A DNA stretch of 64,000 nucleotides from Lacticaseibacillus paracasei subsp. paracasei. Its GTDB lineage: Bacteria > Bacillota > Bacilli > Lactobacillales > Lactobacillaceae. Under the pieces are notes generated by a model. It saw only the letters and a program-made list of their open reading frames with translations. It searched no databases and was not told the origin of the DNA. Below, in pieces: positions 26,029 through 34,899 of this stretch. Position 1 is the first letter of the stretch, and the number at the start of each line of letters is the position of its first letter. The DNA is taken from contig NZ_AP012541.1 of NCBI RefSeq assembly GCF_000829035.1, positions 2,852,001 through 2,916,000 on the forward strand, read 5' to 3'. The position numbers and the translations under genes were made by a program.

Positions 26029-26859
26029 ATGAAGCGCAGGACGTTGTTTTCGATCATCGTCATCACGCTGACCGCAGGATTTTTTACCTTATTTTACGGT
26101 ATGCATAGTACTTGGACAGATACCCGGTCAGCGCAGGCCGTTCAAGCCGCTACCGACCAAGTCAATGATTTGTTCAAGGATCAATCGCATCAATTACCTT
26201 CAGACCAGCTAAATAAGCAGGCTATAGCAGCTGCCGAGACCAAATTACAACAGGCTCGTCAGAAGGCCAATGATGCAGACCACGCTGCCGCACTTGCCAG
26301 CGCTCAAGCCGATGTTGATGCCGCTAAACATATGCTGATTGTTAAAGATGCTGTCACTCAAAATTCAACAAAACTGGATGAGCTAAAAACGTTGTCAGAT
26401 GAGTCGCAGCAAGCATTAACCGAGCTTGCCAAACAGAAACCGACATTTGTCCAAACCTATCAGGAACGGGTGGCACAACTGTCTGATCAAGAAGCGGCTG
26501 TCGCGAAAATCGCCAGTCTTTTTAGTGACACTGATTTCAAGACTCCTAAGCCAAATCTGAGCTCGGCACAAGTACAGGCTGCATTGGCTGCCGTTGAAAA
26601 ATTGGACAATAAACAATTCGCCGACCAAGTTATGCCGCTAATCAGTACCGCTCAAGATGCCACTGCCGGAGAAGACAGTCGTGACACCGAACCGTCAGCA
26701 TCGTCAGTACTGCCTAGCTCCGCCGATAGTAGTCAGCCATCTGTTGCAGACAGCAGTAGTCAGGCTAGCTCATCTACCGCTAGCAGCAGTGAATCGGAGC
26801 AAAGTCAGGCATCTAGCTCAACCTCGACAGCAACTTCTTCATCTAGCCAGAATCCGTAA
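26029..26859 (+). CDS. Secreted/membrane-anchored Ser-rich protein of unknown function, paralogue 1
   Basis: A 276-aa protein with an N-terminal hydrophobic signal-anchor (FSIIVITLTAGFFTLFYGM). A helical, Ala/Gln-rich domain of about 185 residues (coiled-coil like) follows, then a Ser/Thr-rich tail of about 55 residues with no LPXTG. The gene at 30757 encodes a clear paralogue: the N-terminus and the segment PKPNLSSAQVQAAL...PLI are shared. RBS AGGAGG precedes the ATG. The family is not recognised; the layout suggests a surface-exposed helical domain on a flexible Ser-rich tail. Confidence 0.8.
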   Translation: MKRRTLFSIIVITLTAGFFTLFYGMHSTWTDTRSAQAVQAATDQVNDLFKDQSHQLPSDQLNKQAIAAAETKLQQARQKANDADHAAALASAQADVDAAKHMLIVKDAVTQNSTKLDELKTLSDESQQALTELAKQKPTFVQTYQERVAQLSDQEAAVAKIASLFSDTDFKTPKPNLSSAQVQAALAAVEKLDNKQFADQVMPLISTAQDATAGEDSRDTEPSASSVLPSSADSSQPSVADSSSQASSSTASSSESEQSQASSSTSTATSSSSQNP

Positions 26860-26902
26860 TTTTTTGGATCACTAACCGATACTCAGGCACGCGTTGTCTG
26901 TC

Positions 26903-26954
26903 AAAAAAATGACGATACCGCACACATGCAGACTTGTGCGGATCGTCATTTTTT
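26903..26954. terminator. Bidirectional intrinsic terminator
   Basis: AAAAAAATGACGAT and CCGCACA pair with TGTGCGG and ATCGTCATTTTTT between two convergent genes. A and T runs on both sides let it work in both directions. Confidence 0.85.
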
Positions 26955-26982
26955 ATTGGCCACCGCTAAAAGTCAGTGCCAA

Positions 26983-28326
26983 TTAATTTGCTGTTTTCGT
27001 CTTGGCCAATTGCGGCACTAACTGGGTCAAATAGTCGATAAAGCTCAAGTAATCAGCAATGACCACATTTTCGTTGGGACCATGGGCGGCAGAATGGGCA
27101 TTGCCAATGCCGCATGAAATAATCGGTGCGTGATTGATATCATAAAAGTACTTCATCGGTCCGCTGCCTGGAGAGTTCAGCTCAACTTGAACATCATCAT
27201 CCCCATAAGTCGTACGCGCCAGTTGCAAAGCCGTCTGAACACGTGGATCGTCAGGATCGGTTCTAAATGGCGGCTCGCCTAGGAAGTCAGACACCATCAC
27301 ATCGTCATAACCGCCAGCCATCAACGCTTCTTTGACTAGCCGGACGGTCTCTGCCGGTGTCTGATCTGGCACCAAGCGCAGATCAAGCTTCGCCAGCGCG
27401 GTGTGCGGCAAAATGGTCTTGCCAATGCCGGGACCCTCATAGCCGCTGGATAACCCGTTGATGGTCATACTTGGCCGATTATAAAGGGCCGCCTTAATGT
27501 CATCAGCTGGCCCCGTTGCCGGGCGGGTAATGCCGTAGTTCTTAGCAAACGCTGCATAGTCAAAGGCGGCGTCTTGAATTAACAGCTTTTGAGTAGCTGT
27601 CAGCGGCTTGACGACATCAAGAAAATGCGGAATCGTAATCTCATCCTTTGCATTTTTCAATGTTGCTAGAGCCTGAACCAACCGCCATGCCGGATTTTCT
27701 GTGATCGCCCCTAAACTAGAATGAAGATCAAAATCTGCCGTTTTAACGCTCAGCTGAAACGCGACGCCACCTTTCACGCCAAGCGATATTTGAAACTTGC
27801 CTTGCTCATTTCGACCGCCAGATTCCCATAGGCAGAAGTCAGCGGCTAACAGATCAGCATATTGCGCTAACAGGTGATCTAGATTTGGACTGCCTTGTTC
27901 TTCTGCCCCTTCAACCAAGAACTTAATGGTACAAGGAAGACTGCCTTGCGCTTGCAGGCGCTGAAGTGCTGCCAAGCGTGCCGCCAGTTCACCTTTATCG
28001 TCATTTATCCCCCGAGCGTACAGATGGGTGTCGGTCATTTTCAACTGAAAGGGATCACTTTGCCATAAGGCTAGTGGTTCAACTGGTTGAACATCGTAAT
28101 GATTGTAGAACAAGATTGTGGGGGCATCTGCTGTCTGCGCCGGAAAAACCGCGTACACAGCTGGGTTGGTGCGGTCTGTGTGCAAGATGCGGCTTGTTGT
28201 TGCGCCCAGCTTGGTAAACTGGGTTCGTAGAAATTCGGCGGTTTCTGGAATTTCATTTTCCTCTGCTAAAGAGACGGAATGAAACTGTAAATACTTCGTT
28301 AGAAAATCCTGCATGGGTATTGTCAT
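26983..28326 (-). CDS. M20-family dipeptidase/metallopeptidase
   Basis: A 447-aa zinc peptidase of the M20 family (carnosinase/CNDP-like or PepV-type). Metal-binding and catalytic motifs: FYNHYDVQP (His, catalytic Asp), RGINDDKGE (bridging Asp) and LVEGAEEQGSPN (catalytic and metal Glu), plus HGPNE near the C-terminus (His ligand). The dimerisation domain lies at about 185-305. It follows the peptide-binding lipoprotein gene by 24 bp and should share the T-box leader, so it probably hydrolyses the imported peptides. Confidence 0.9.
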   Translation of the reverse strand: MTIPMQDFLTKYLQFHSVSLAEENEIPETAEFLRTQFTKLGATTSRILHTDRTNPAVYAVFPAQTADAPTILFYNHYDVQPVEPLALWQSDPFQLKMTDTHLYARGINDDKGELAARLAALQRLQAQGSLPCTIKFLVEGAEEQGSPNLDHLLAQYADLLAADFCLWESGGRNEQGKFQISLGVKGGVAFQLSVKTADFDLHSSLGAITENPAWRLVQALATLKNAKDEITIPHFLDVVKPLTATQKLLIQDAAFDYAAFAKNYGITRPATGPADDIKAALYNRPSMTINGLSSGYEGPGIGKTILPHTALAKLDLRLVPDQTPAETVRLVKEALMAGGYDDVMVSDFLGEPPFRTDPDDPRVQTALQLARTTYGDDDVQVELNSPGSGPMKYFYDINHAPIISCGIGNAHSAAHGPNENVVIADYLSFIDYLTQLVPQLAKTKTAN

Positions 28327-28350
28327 TTTTCGACCTGCTTTCTTTTGTCA

Positions 28351-29961
28351 CTATTTGAAGTAAGCGTGCCGGTATTCCGCCGGTTGTAACATGCTGTAGT
28401 GAAGCCCGCCAACCTTAGTATTGATCAGCCGACTATTAGCACTTTGGAAAACGGGAATGTATCCCGCAACATCAATAACCCGCGCATTAGCGGCCAATTC
28501 TTCCTGATAACGTGCCTTCGCGCTTTGGCCATTGGTGTTATTTACTTTAGCCATCAAGGCAGTGAACTGGATATCACTGAACTTAGAAAAGTTTGAAATG
28601 TTAGTGGCTGTGGCGGTATTGAGATAGTCGGATGGGTCTTGAATCGTTGAGTTCCAGCTCATCAGTACGGCATCAAACTTACCATCAAGTGAGCGTTGAA
28701 TTCGGGTCATTTTTGGCAAGCTGCTGACGGTAACTTTTAACTGCGGTAGAACCTTGGTGAGCTGACTTTGGATGTACTCGCCAACTTGTTTATCGGTGTC
28801 AACATCTGAGGTCAGAATCGCAAAACTGATGCTGTCGGTATGCAATTCTTTCAAGGCCGCTTTGAGATAAGCCTTGGCTTTAGTTGGTGAATAAGTCAGT
28901 GGTGTGTCAGCATCTGCGGTGAAATCTTTGCCAGTTGATGGATTCGTGGCTAAGCCTTGCGGAACAAAGGCTTTAGCAGGCTTGGAGCCGTCCTGCAACA
29001 CTTTAGTTGTCATGGCTTGACGATCTAACGCCGCAGAGACAGCTCGCCGCAAATTAACATTGTTGAGCTGTGGGTTCTTGGTATTGAATTGCAGATAATT
29101 CATGTTGGCCGCCACTGTTTTGGTCAACGCAGGATTTTTGGCTTCTTTTTGGATTAAGTTGCCCGACAACGGTGCATCATCGAGCTTGCCCGTTGCAAAA
29201 AGGTTATCGATCGTGCTGGAATCCTTCAAAACCGTCACATGAACTTTAGCGATTTTGACAGCCTTTTTGGCAAAATATTCGGGATCTTTCACATAGTCCC
29301 AGCTATCACTCGTGGTATTAAAGTTTTTAATTTTATATGCGCCATTGGTCACGATTTTATCCGCGCTCGTTCCGAATTGCTTGCCATACCGTTTCACAGC
29401 GGCTTCATTAGTCGGATAATAGCCAGTCATCTGACTAGCAAAATAGGGGGTTGGCTGGCTGAGCTGAATTTTGAGTACATATTTGCTTGGTGCCGAAACA
29501 CCTAATGTATCAGGGGATTTCTTGCCAGCAACAATGTCCTGATAGTTAGCAATCGCATCGTATTGATATGCAAATTCGGTTTTCGTCTTAGGATCAACGA
29601 TGCGCCTCAAGGAGTAAACAAAATCTTTGGCTGTTACCGGGGTACCATCACTCCACTTCACATCTTTGCGCAGCGTCAACGTATATGTTTTCCCGCCATC
29701 AGTTGGTTTGACAACCTTTGTCGCCATCGCCGGAATGATCTTCCCGTCCTTATCATGGTCGTAAAGCGGCGTCATAATTTGTTCCAAAATACCGCCGCTG
29801 GTTGCATCAACGGCATGCGCCGGATCAAGTGAACTGGCCTCTGTGCTGACGGCAACGTTTAGCGTACGCTGGGTCGTTGCAGCCTTGGTTTGCTGTCCGC
29901 ATGCAGCAAGTAGTGCGGTGATCCCGAATAAGCCTAAACCCAAGAAAACATGCTTTTTCAT
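28351..29961 (-). CDS. Oligopeptide ABC transporter substrate-binding lipoprotein, OppA-like
   Basis: A 536-aa SBP_bac_5 family protein. The lipobox is LLAACG after a 20-residue signal peptide, and the family signature SLDPAHAVDATSG and YTLTLRKDVKWSDGTPVTAKDFVYSLRR are clear. It captures oligopeptides at the membrane surface for an Opp-type permease. No permease or ATPase genes are adjacent, so it must plug into a transporter encoded elsewhere. A T-box leader (30080-30350) lies upstream, implying induction when a particular tRNA is uncharged. Confidence 0.92.
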   Translation of the reverse strand: MKKHVFLGLGLFGITALLAACGQQTKAATTQRTLNVAVSTEASSLDPAHAVDATSGGILEQIMTPLYDHDKDGKIIPAMATKVVKPTDGGKTYTLTLRKDVKWSDGTPVTAKDFVYSLRRIVDPKTKTEFAYQYDAIANYQDIVAGKKSPDTLGVSAPSKYVLKIQLSQPTPYFASQMTGYYPTNEAAVKRYGKQFGTSADKIVTNGAYKIKNFNTTSDSWDYVKDPEYFAKKAVKIAKVHVTVLKDSSTIDNLFATGKLDDAPLSGNLIQKEAKNPALTKTVAANMNYLQFNTKNPQLNNVNLRRAVSAALDRQAMTTKVLQDGSKPAKAFVPQGLATNPSTGKDFTADADTPLTYSPTKAKAYLKAALKELHTDSISFAILTSDVDTDKQVGEYIQSQLTKVLPQLKVTVSSLPKMTRIQRSLDGKFDAVLMSWNSTIQDPSDYLNTATATNISNFSKFSDIQFTALMAKVNNTNGQSAKARYQEELAANARVIDVAGYIPVFQSANSRLINTKVGGLHYSMLQPAEYRHAYFK

Positions 29962-30036
29962 TTTTGTGCACCTCGTTTGGTTGATTTGTGTCGCGTGCTG
30001 CCATCAAGCATGTTTTGCTTGATGGACTAGCTTCCA

Positions 30037-30078
30037 TAACGCGCTCGCCAGCCCAGAAACCGGGCTGACTCGCGCTCA
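30037..30078 (-). repeat. Short deletion form of repeat family 1
   Basis: AACGCGCTCGCCAGCCCAG joined directly to GGGCTGACTCGCGCTCA: only the outer arms of the family 1 palindrome remain, with the central 60-70 bp missing. It lies between the T-box terminator and the lipoprotein gene. Confidence 0.7.
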
Positions 30079-30079
30079 C

Positions 30080-30350
30080 AAAAAAAGCCGTCCATAACAA
30101 ACATCTTGTTAAGGACGGTTTCCCGCGGTGCCACCTTAGTTTGATCAAAGAGACTGCGCCTGTGTGCCTGTGTGATGGTAGCATCTGGCAGTGTTTGATC
30201 ACGCTTAGCCCGAGGCCAACACCCCGGCGACAACTGACGTATGTCAACACGTTTCCCCGTACTCGAAAAACTTTCGGGGGAACCCTCAGTGGTCCATTTA
30301 CTGACCTGCGTTCGGCCGGACTCGCAGCATCGCCGGCTCTCTGTACGTGC
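30080..30350 (-). promoter_or_regulatory. T-box riboswitch leader of the peptide uptake/dipeptidase operon
   Basis: On the minus strand AAGGTGGCACCGCGG (30137-30123) is the conserved T-box sequence that binds the tRNA NCCA end. It is followed by a terminator (CCGTCCTTAAC...GTTATGGACGG plus T-run, 30118-30080). Stem I is recognisable by AGAGAGCCGGCGATGCTG. The best specifier candidate is TGG (Trp) at 30296-30294, followed by A, but ACC (Thr) two bases on is not excluded. T-boxes make expression depend on uncharged tRNA. Confidence 0.88.
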
Positions 30351-30588
30351 ACAATCAGCTTGATCTCCACTTCAAAGGTTTGCATGAACGGTTATTTGAT
30401 TGACTCAAACACTAACCGAATACCTGCATGGTTGTCAAGCATCCACCGATTAAATAACGGGAAACGCTTCGCGAGGCTTATAAAATAACGGCTTTTCATT
30501 TCCTCAAAAAGTGTAGTCATGCTGATCCAGCAAATTTTGGCATCAAGAGCATTCAGTTCGGATTATCAGGAAAAAACTAAAGAGCATG

Positions 30589-30637
30589 AAAAAAGGTGCA
30601 AGTTCATTCTCATTTTTGAATGAACTTGCACCTTTTT
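30589..30637. terminator. Strong bidirectional hairpin upstream of paralogue 2
   Basis: AAAAAGGTGCAAGTTCATTC and GAATGAACTTGCACCTTTTT form 20-bp perfect arms with an 8-nt loop and A/T runs on both sides. It separates the T-box transcription unit from the gene at 30757. No plus-strand gene lies upstream, so it may protect against, or attenuate, leader transcription. The rest of 30351-30756 shows nothing else recognisable. Confidence 0.75.
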
Positions 30638-30756
30638 AGTAAACCCCTTATATTACAAATACATTAATGTGTAACAAAAAGAAGTTGTTTCGTGACCTGT
30701 TTGCAATGGTCTTGTTAAGTCCGGCCCGTATCATTAGGATATTGGAGGTGCCATCA

Positions 30757-31929
30757 ATGAAGCGAAAACATATTTTCCAAATCTTGATCGTAACCCTGCT
30801 TGCAGGTTACTTAACCGTTTTTTACGGGATGCGGAATACGATCGATACCTCATTTGAACAACACGCCGTCCAAGCGGCAACGCAACAAATCAGCCAACTA
30901 TACTCGTCATCCAAGCGAACTTTCCCTGCGAAACACTTATCACGATCCATGGTGACCGCAGCTCAGGCCAAGGTCAACCAATTAGTTCATAACGTGGAAA
31001 ATCGCGATCAAAAGAAAATTGTCGCCAAGGACAAACGGGATGCTGACGCTGCCAGTAAAATGCTAACGATTCAAGAGGCAACTAACGCCCAGAGTAGTAA
31101 TCTGGCGCAGATCGAATCGGAAGGTACCCGAGCCAGTGCAGCCTATAAGGCCATTGTCGCAATCAAACCGGCATTTGCAGCTGACTATCAGCAAGCTGTC
31201 ACACAACTTTACAAGAAATCTTTAGCGATTGCGCAGATCAAAAAACTTTATAACGACCAGAATTTACAGCACCCAAAGGCCGATCTGAGCAGCAGTAACA
31301 TTGACCTAGCCATCAACGCCATTGAAAATGTCGAAAATCAGGACTTTGCCAAAAACGTGTTGCCATTGGTCCAAGTAGCGAAGAAATCACAAGCTAACAA
31401 TGATACGACCGTGGCAATGGAATCGACAGACACATCTTCAACCAAGCAAACCGCAACTACTGGTCGGCAAAATCAGCAAGACACTGGTGAACCAGCTAAC
31501 GGCGTGTCTGGGAATCACGCGACAACTGCAGGTCAAGCTTCTGATCAAACAAGTCAACCGAGCCAGAAAGCTCCGAGTCAACCGACTACTTCACCGAGTG
31601 GGACAAGTTCAAGCACCGACAATAATGCTGGTGCAAGTGCTTCCTCGTCAATATCAGCATCAGCCAACAAAGCAGAGCCCATGACGGCCGTTTTGAGCGG
31701 CGGTTTGTATAAAACCTATGACGATGCAGTTGCATCCATCAAAATCCAAGGCAAAGCCGTTGATGACATGACGATCAGGTCTGTCACAATGAGCGACGGT
31801 TCCTTTCAGTGGACTTGGGGACCAAACGGCGACAGTGGTAGCAGTAGTTCAAAACCAAGTTCCTCTGCGCCATCTTCTTCCAATCCCACAGGGCAAGATG
31901 CAAACAAAAACAGTCAACCGCAGCATTAG
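30757..31929 (+). CDS. Secreted/membrane-anchored Ser-rich protein of unknown function, paralogue 2
   Basis: A 390-aa paralogue of the protein at 26029: the same signal-anchor (FQILIVTLLAGYLTVFYGM) and a helical domain to about residue 205 with PKADLSSSNIDLAI...FAKNVLPLV. It differs by a long Ser/Thr/Gln-rich linker and an extra C-terminal domain (MTAVLSGGLYKTYDDAVASIK...SFQWTWGP), followed by another Ser-rich tail. Start ATG 30757 has TTGGAGG upstream; an earlier ATG at 30667 lacks one. Function unknown; the extra domain might bind a surface ligand. Confidence 0.82.
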   Translation: MKRKHIFQILIVTLLAGYLTVFYGMRNTIDTSFEQHAVQAATQQISQLYSSSKRTFPAKHLSRSMVTAAQAKVNQLVHNVENRDQKKIVAKDKRDADAASKMLTIQEATNAQSSNLAQIESEGTRASAAYKAIVAIKPAFAADYQQAVTQLYKKSLAIAQIKKLYNDQNLQHPKADLSSSNIDLAINAIENVENQDFAKNVLPLVQVAKKSQANNDTTVAMESTDTSSTKQTATTGRQNQQDTGEPANGVSGNHATTAGQASDQTSQPSQKAPSQPTTSPSGTSSSTDNNAGASASSSISASANKAEPMTAVLSGGLYKTYDDAVASIKIQGKAVDDMTIRSVTMSDGSFQWTWGPNGDSGSSSSKPSSSAPSSSNPTGQDANKNSQPQH

Positions 31930-32031
31930 ACCTTTGCTACTTTCAAAAATCGCTGATAATGGCCTCTTCACCCACCATCATCGGCGTTTCGCTACGTTAT
32001 CATATGATTCAAACAACGTTTAAGTCTCACA

Positions 32032-32080
32032 AAAGACCCGCATCAGTTCGACAGCTACGTCGAATTGATGCGGGTCTTTG
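32032..32080. terminator. Bidirectional intrinsic terminator
   Basis: AAAGACCCGCATCA / TGATGCGGGTCTTT with inner TTCGAC/GTCGAA arms lies between convergent genes. Confidence 0.85.
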
Positions 32081-32089
32081 GGTTTTCTA

Positions 32090-33937
32090 CTAGTTGATCT
32101 GCTGAATCTGTTCACGTTCAGCAGTTGCCCGGACAGGATCCACAAGTGCCTGCCGATGCAAGCCATTGCGCGCTCGCAGAGCATAGAGAATCGTCACGGT
32201 ATCGACAACTTCTTGCAGCATTGCGCCAATAATTGTTGGAATGACACCGAAGCTGGCGATTAACATCAAACCTGTACAAATCGCAATGCCGATGAGGACC
32301 GCTTGCTTGGCAATGACCATGGTTTCCTTAGCAATTAAAGTGGCCGCAGCAACTTTCGCCAAATCGTCGCGCAGAACCACGGCATCAGCCGATTCGCTTG
32401 CCGCGGTTGCCCCATGTGCACCCATTGCAATGCCGACATCAGCAATCGCCAATGAAGGTGCATCATTGACACCATCACCAACCATCACAACTGGCCGGCC
32501 ATCCTTAGGGACGTTATCCAAAACTTCAATCTTCTGTTGTGGCAATTGTTCCGCATAGACTTGGTCAATGCCGACCTGTGCCGCCACTTTATCAGCGATT
32601 GACTGCTGATCGCCAGAAATCATAATCAGCTTAGCATCATTTAATTCGTGCAGTTTCGTCATCGTTTCTTTTGCTTCTGGACGAATCTGATCGGAAAATG
32701 TGATCGCACCTGCGTACTGGCCATCAACATTCACATACACGGCAGTCGTATCAACCGTAGCCTTCGTCCCAGCAAACTCGGCTTTACCGACCTTGACTTT
32801 GCGGCCATCCACCGTGGCATTAACGCCAAAGCTAGTTGTTTCCGACACATCTGTCGCTGGCAGCCGATCAGCTGTCGGCACAGCATCTGTCAGTGAACGC
32901 GCCAAAATATGAGTCGATTGACCTTCCGCACTTGCGGCTAGCTTCAAAAGCTGATCCTGTGAGAAACCGGCTTGTGGCAAAATCGTCGCAACTTTTAAAA
33001 TACCGCGTGTCACGGTGCCGGTTTTATCAAAGGCAAAGGTTTTAGCATCACTTAACTTTTCTAGCGTAGTCCCTGACTTGACAATGATCCCGTTGCGGCT
33101 ATTACGACTCATGCCGGAGACCATCGCAATTGGCGCGGCCAGAATCAGCGGACAAGGCGAGGCCACAACCAATACCTGTGCAAAACGAACTGGGTCGCCA
33201 GAGAAGAACCAGCCAAGACCCGCAATCACATAAGCAATCAACGTAAACGGTACCGCATAACGATCAGCCATCCGAACAAAATGTGCTGGTCGCGCTTCGG
33301 ATTCCTTAACCAGTTTAATAATCCCTTGATACTGACTATCTTCAGCCCGTTGCGTGACCTTAACAGTTAGGGCAGCGTCACCATTGACGGTCCCAGACAT
33401 AATGTCACTACCTGCGTTTTTGGCAACCGGTTTAGATTCACCCGTCAAACTGGCTTCATCCACCAAACTCTCACCTGCCAAAACCGTACCATCAACTGGC
33501 ACGACTTCCTGCGGCTTAACCAAAATCGTTTCGCCAACTTGGACGGCCTCAACTTCAACATCTTCAACGTGTCCATCAACCATACGATGCGCGGTTGTCG
33601 GTGCATTTTCGAGTAATTGCTTTAATTCACTGCTTGCTTTTGTTGCTGCGTAGCTTTCAAGCGCATCGCCACCAGTCAGCATCAATAACACGATCATCGC
33701 AGCCCAATACTGGCCAACCGCCAAGGTGGCAACAACCGCCGTAATGGCAAGCAAGTCAACACCGAAGTTACCAGAACGAATTGTCTTCACCATGCCCCAG
33801 AACATAATTAAAGCAATGATTGACCCCATCACCGTGATCAGCCCTTGCGCGATCAATGGTTGCTTTAAACCGAAAGCAAAGACTAGCGCAATGGCACTTA
33901 CAGCAAGCACCATCATTAATTGCCAGTTCTTTTTCAT
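32090..33937 (-). CDS. Heavy-metal translocating P1B-type ATPase
   Basis: A 615-aa P-type ATPase. Actuator motif ASLTGESKPV, phosphorylation site FAFDKTGTVTRG, hinge VMVGDGVNDAPSLAIADVGIAMG and the membrane motif VVASPCPLILAAP are all present. Six to eight helices are predicted. There is no N-terminal metal-binding (HMA) domain, which together with SPCPL fits the Zn/Cd/Co-type or ZosA-like exporters; the metal is not certain. The start at 33937 has GGGAG 8 nt upstream. It appears monocistronic with its own promoter. Confidence 0.92.
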   Translation of the reverse strand: MKKNWQLMMVLAVSAIALVFAFGLKQPLIAQGLITVMGSIIALIMFWGMVKTIRSGNFGVDLLAITAVVATLAVGQYWAAMIVLLMLTGGDALESYAATKASSELKQLLENAPTTAHRMVDGHVEDVEVEAVQVGETILVKPQEVVPVDGTVLAGESLVDEASLTGESKPVAKNAGSDIMSGTVNGDAALTVKVTQRAEDSQYQGIIKLVKESEARPAHFVRMADRYAVPFTLIAYVIAGLGWFFSGDPVRFAQVLVVASPCPLILAAPIAMVSGMSRNSRNGIIVKSGTTLEKLSDAKTFAFDKTGTVTRGILKVATILPQAGFSQDQLLKLAASAEGQSTHILARSLTDAVPTADRLPATDVSETTSFGVNATVDGRKVKVGKAEFAGTKATVDTTAVYVNVDGQYAGAITFSDQIRPEAKETMTKLHELNDAKLIMISGDQQSIADKVAAQVGIDQVYAEQLPQQKIEVLDNVPKDGRPVVMVGDGVNDAPSLAIADVGIAMGAHGATAASESADAVVLRDDLAKVAAATLIAKETMVIAKQAVLIGIAICTGLMLIASFGVIPTIIGAMLQEVVDTVTILYALRARNGLHRQALVDPVRATAEREQIQQIN

Positions 33938-33967
33938 CACTGCCACTCCCTTTTTCTAAGTACCCCA

Positions 33968-33996
33968 ATTATAACCATTACAATCTGAAAGCACAA
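33968..33996 (-). promoter_or_regulatory. Promoter of the P-type ATPase gene
   Basis: Minus strand TTGTGC (33996-33991), 17-bp spacer, TATAAT (33973-33968), about 30 bp before the start codon. No metal-regulator operator was recognised. The remaining 34000-34228 gap holds nothing recognisable. Confidence 0.65.
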
Positions 33997-34228
33997 CCTT
34001 TTTTAGAACGAATATAATCTGTCCCACTTAGATGCTCGACATTCATGGTTTCTATTAATTGAGCCATGGCTAAACTCTTCTACCGAAAATTAACTCAAGT
34101 GTCCATCATCCCCAACCAGAATCTTAAACCGGCAATGATTGACCCCGTTAATTTTATGGCTTCCCTAATATTCACTTCATATTATACGCTTCTCATATGA
34201 TAAGGCTCACATAACTTGCTTTTTTAAC

Positions 34229-34268
34229 AAAATAAAAGACCGCACCATTAAAATCGGTACGGTCTCTC
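34229..34268 (-). terminator. Intrinsic terminator after hsp20
   Basis: GACCGCACC / GGTACGGTC inverted repeat, followed on the minus strand by TTTTATTTTG, 35 bp past the hsp20 stop. Confidence 0.75.
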
Positions 34269-34302
34269 GTATATAAATGAAGCTAGGCAAATAATTCGTA
34301 GA

Positions 34303-34740
34303 TCAATCAATGTTGATCTGATGATTGCCCTTTTGGTCGCTTGTCATTTTTGGCAGATCGATCGTCAGGACACCATCATTGACCTTGGCGCTGATCTGAC
34401 CTTCATTGACATTTGGCAGCCGATAACTACGACTCATGCGGCCATAGCTACGTTCTGACATTAACATGTTACCGTCGTTGTCAGCATGATCAGCCTGCTC
34501 CTCATGTTTAACGGCAATGCTGAGCACATCACGATCGTAACTCAGACTGATATTTTGCTTCTCAATGCCAGGCACATCAACTTTCACAACATACGCCTGA
34601 TCGTTTTCCTGAATATCAGTCTTTAGAACCCGACTGCGATCAACATTTGCTGGTGTCAAGCTGTCAAAAAGATGACGACCCAAATCGTTAAAGAAAGGAT
34701 CGCTCAGCCAATCATTACGACGCATCAAATCATTAGCCAT
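34303..34740 (-). CDS. Small heat shock protein, Hsp20/alpha-crystallin family
   Basis: A 145-aa chaperone. The alpha-crystallin domain spans about residues 35-140: LKTDIQENDQAYVVKVDVPGIEKQNISLSYD and NVNEGQISAKVNDGVLTIDLPK, with the conserved GVLTI(D)LPK motif. It binds unfolding proteins under heat stress and hands them to other chaperones. The start at 34740 has AAAGGAAG upstream. A CIRCE operator and a matching promoter lie 70-100 bp upstream. Confidence 0.95.
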   Translation of the reverse strand: MANDLMRRNDWLSDPFFNDLGRHLFDSLTPANVDRSRVLKTDIQENDQAYVVKVDVPGIEKQNISLSYDRDVLSIAVKHEEQADHADNDGNMLMSERSYGRMSRSYRLPNVNEGQISAKVNDGVLTIDLPKMTSDQKGNHQINID

Positions 34741-34811
34741 ATTCGAATACTTCCTTTCATATCGAAGGCGTTTCATGTCTTCCCTACAACACCTTTAGTA
34801 TACCACAAAAA

Positions 34812-34838
34812 TTAGCACTCGCAAACGTCGAGTCCTAA
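34812..34838 (-). promoter_or_regulatory. CIRCE operator (HrcA-binding) for hsp20
   Basis: TTAGCACTC-N9-GAGTCCTAA, which differs from the consensus CIRCE (TTAGCACTC-N9-GAGTGCTAA) at one base. On the minus strand it overlaps a TTGCGA-N16-TATACT promoter, so HrcA binding would block hsp20 transcription until heat shock. The palindrome is extended by ACCACAAAA/TTTTGTGGT flanks. Confidence 0.88.
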
Positions 34839-34899
34839 TTTTGTGGTCCTATTCAATGACTGGTTGATGCAAAAAGTGACTTAATAGCCCAGAGCTACC

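Noticed and set aside
29825-30385. 186-aa minus-strand ORF over the T-box
   Set aside because: It runs through the T-box, its terminator and a repeat; the DNA is explained as a regulatory leader.
32090-33937. Copper-exporting ATPase (CopA/CopB)
   Set aside because: No CxxC metal-binding domain and the membrane motif is SPCPL without the copper-type partner residues that I could identify; metal left open.
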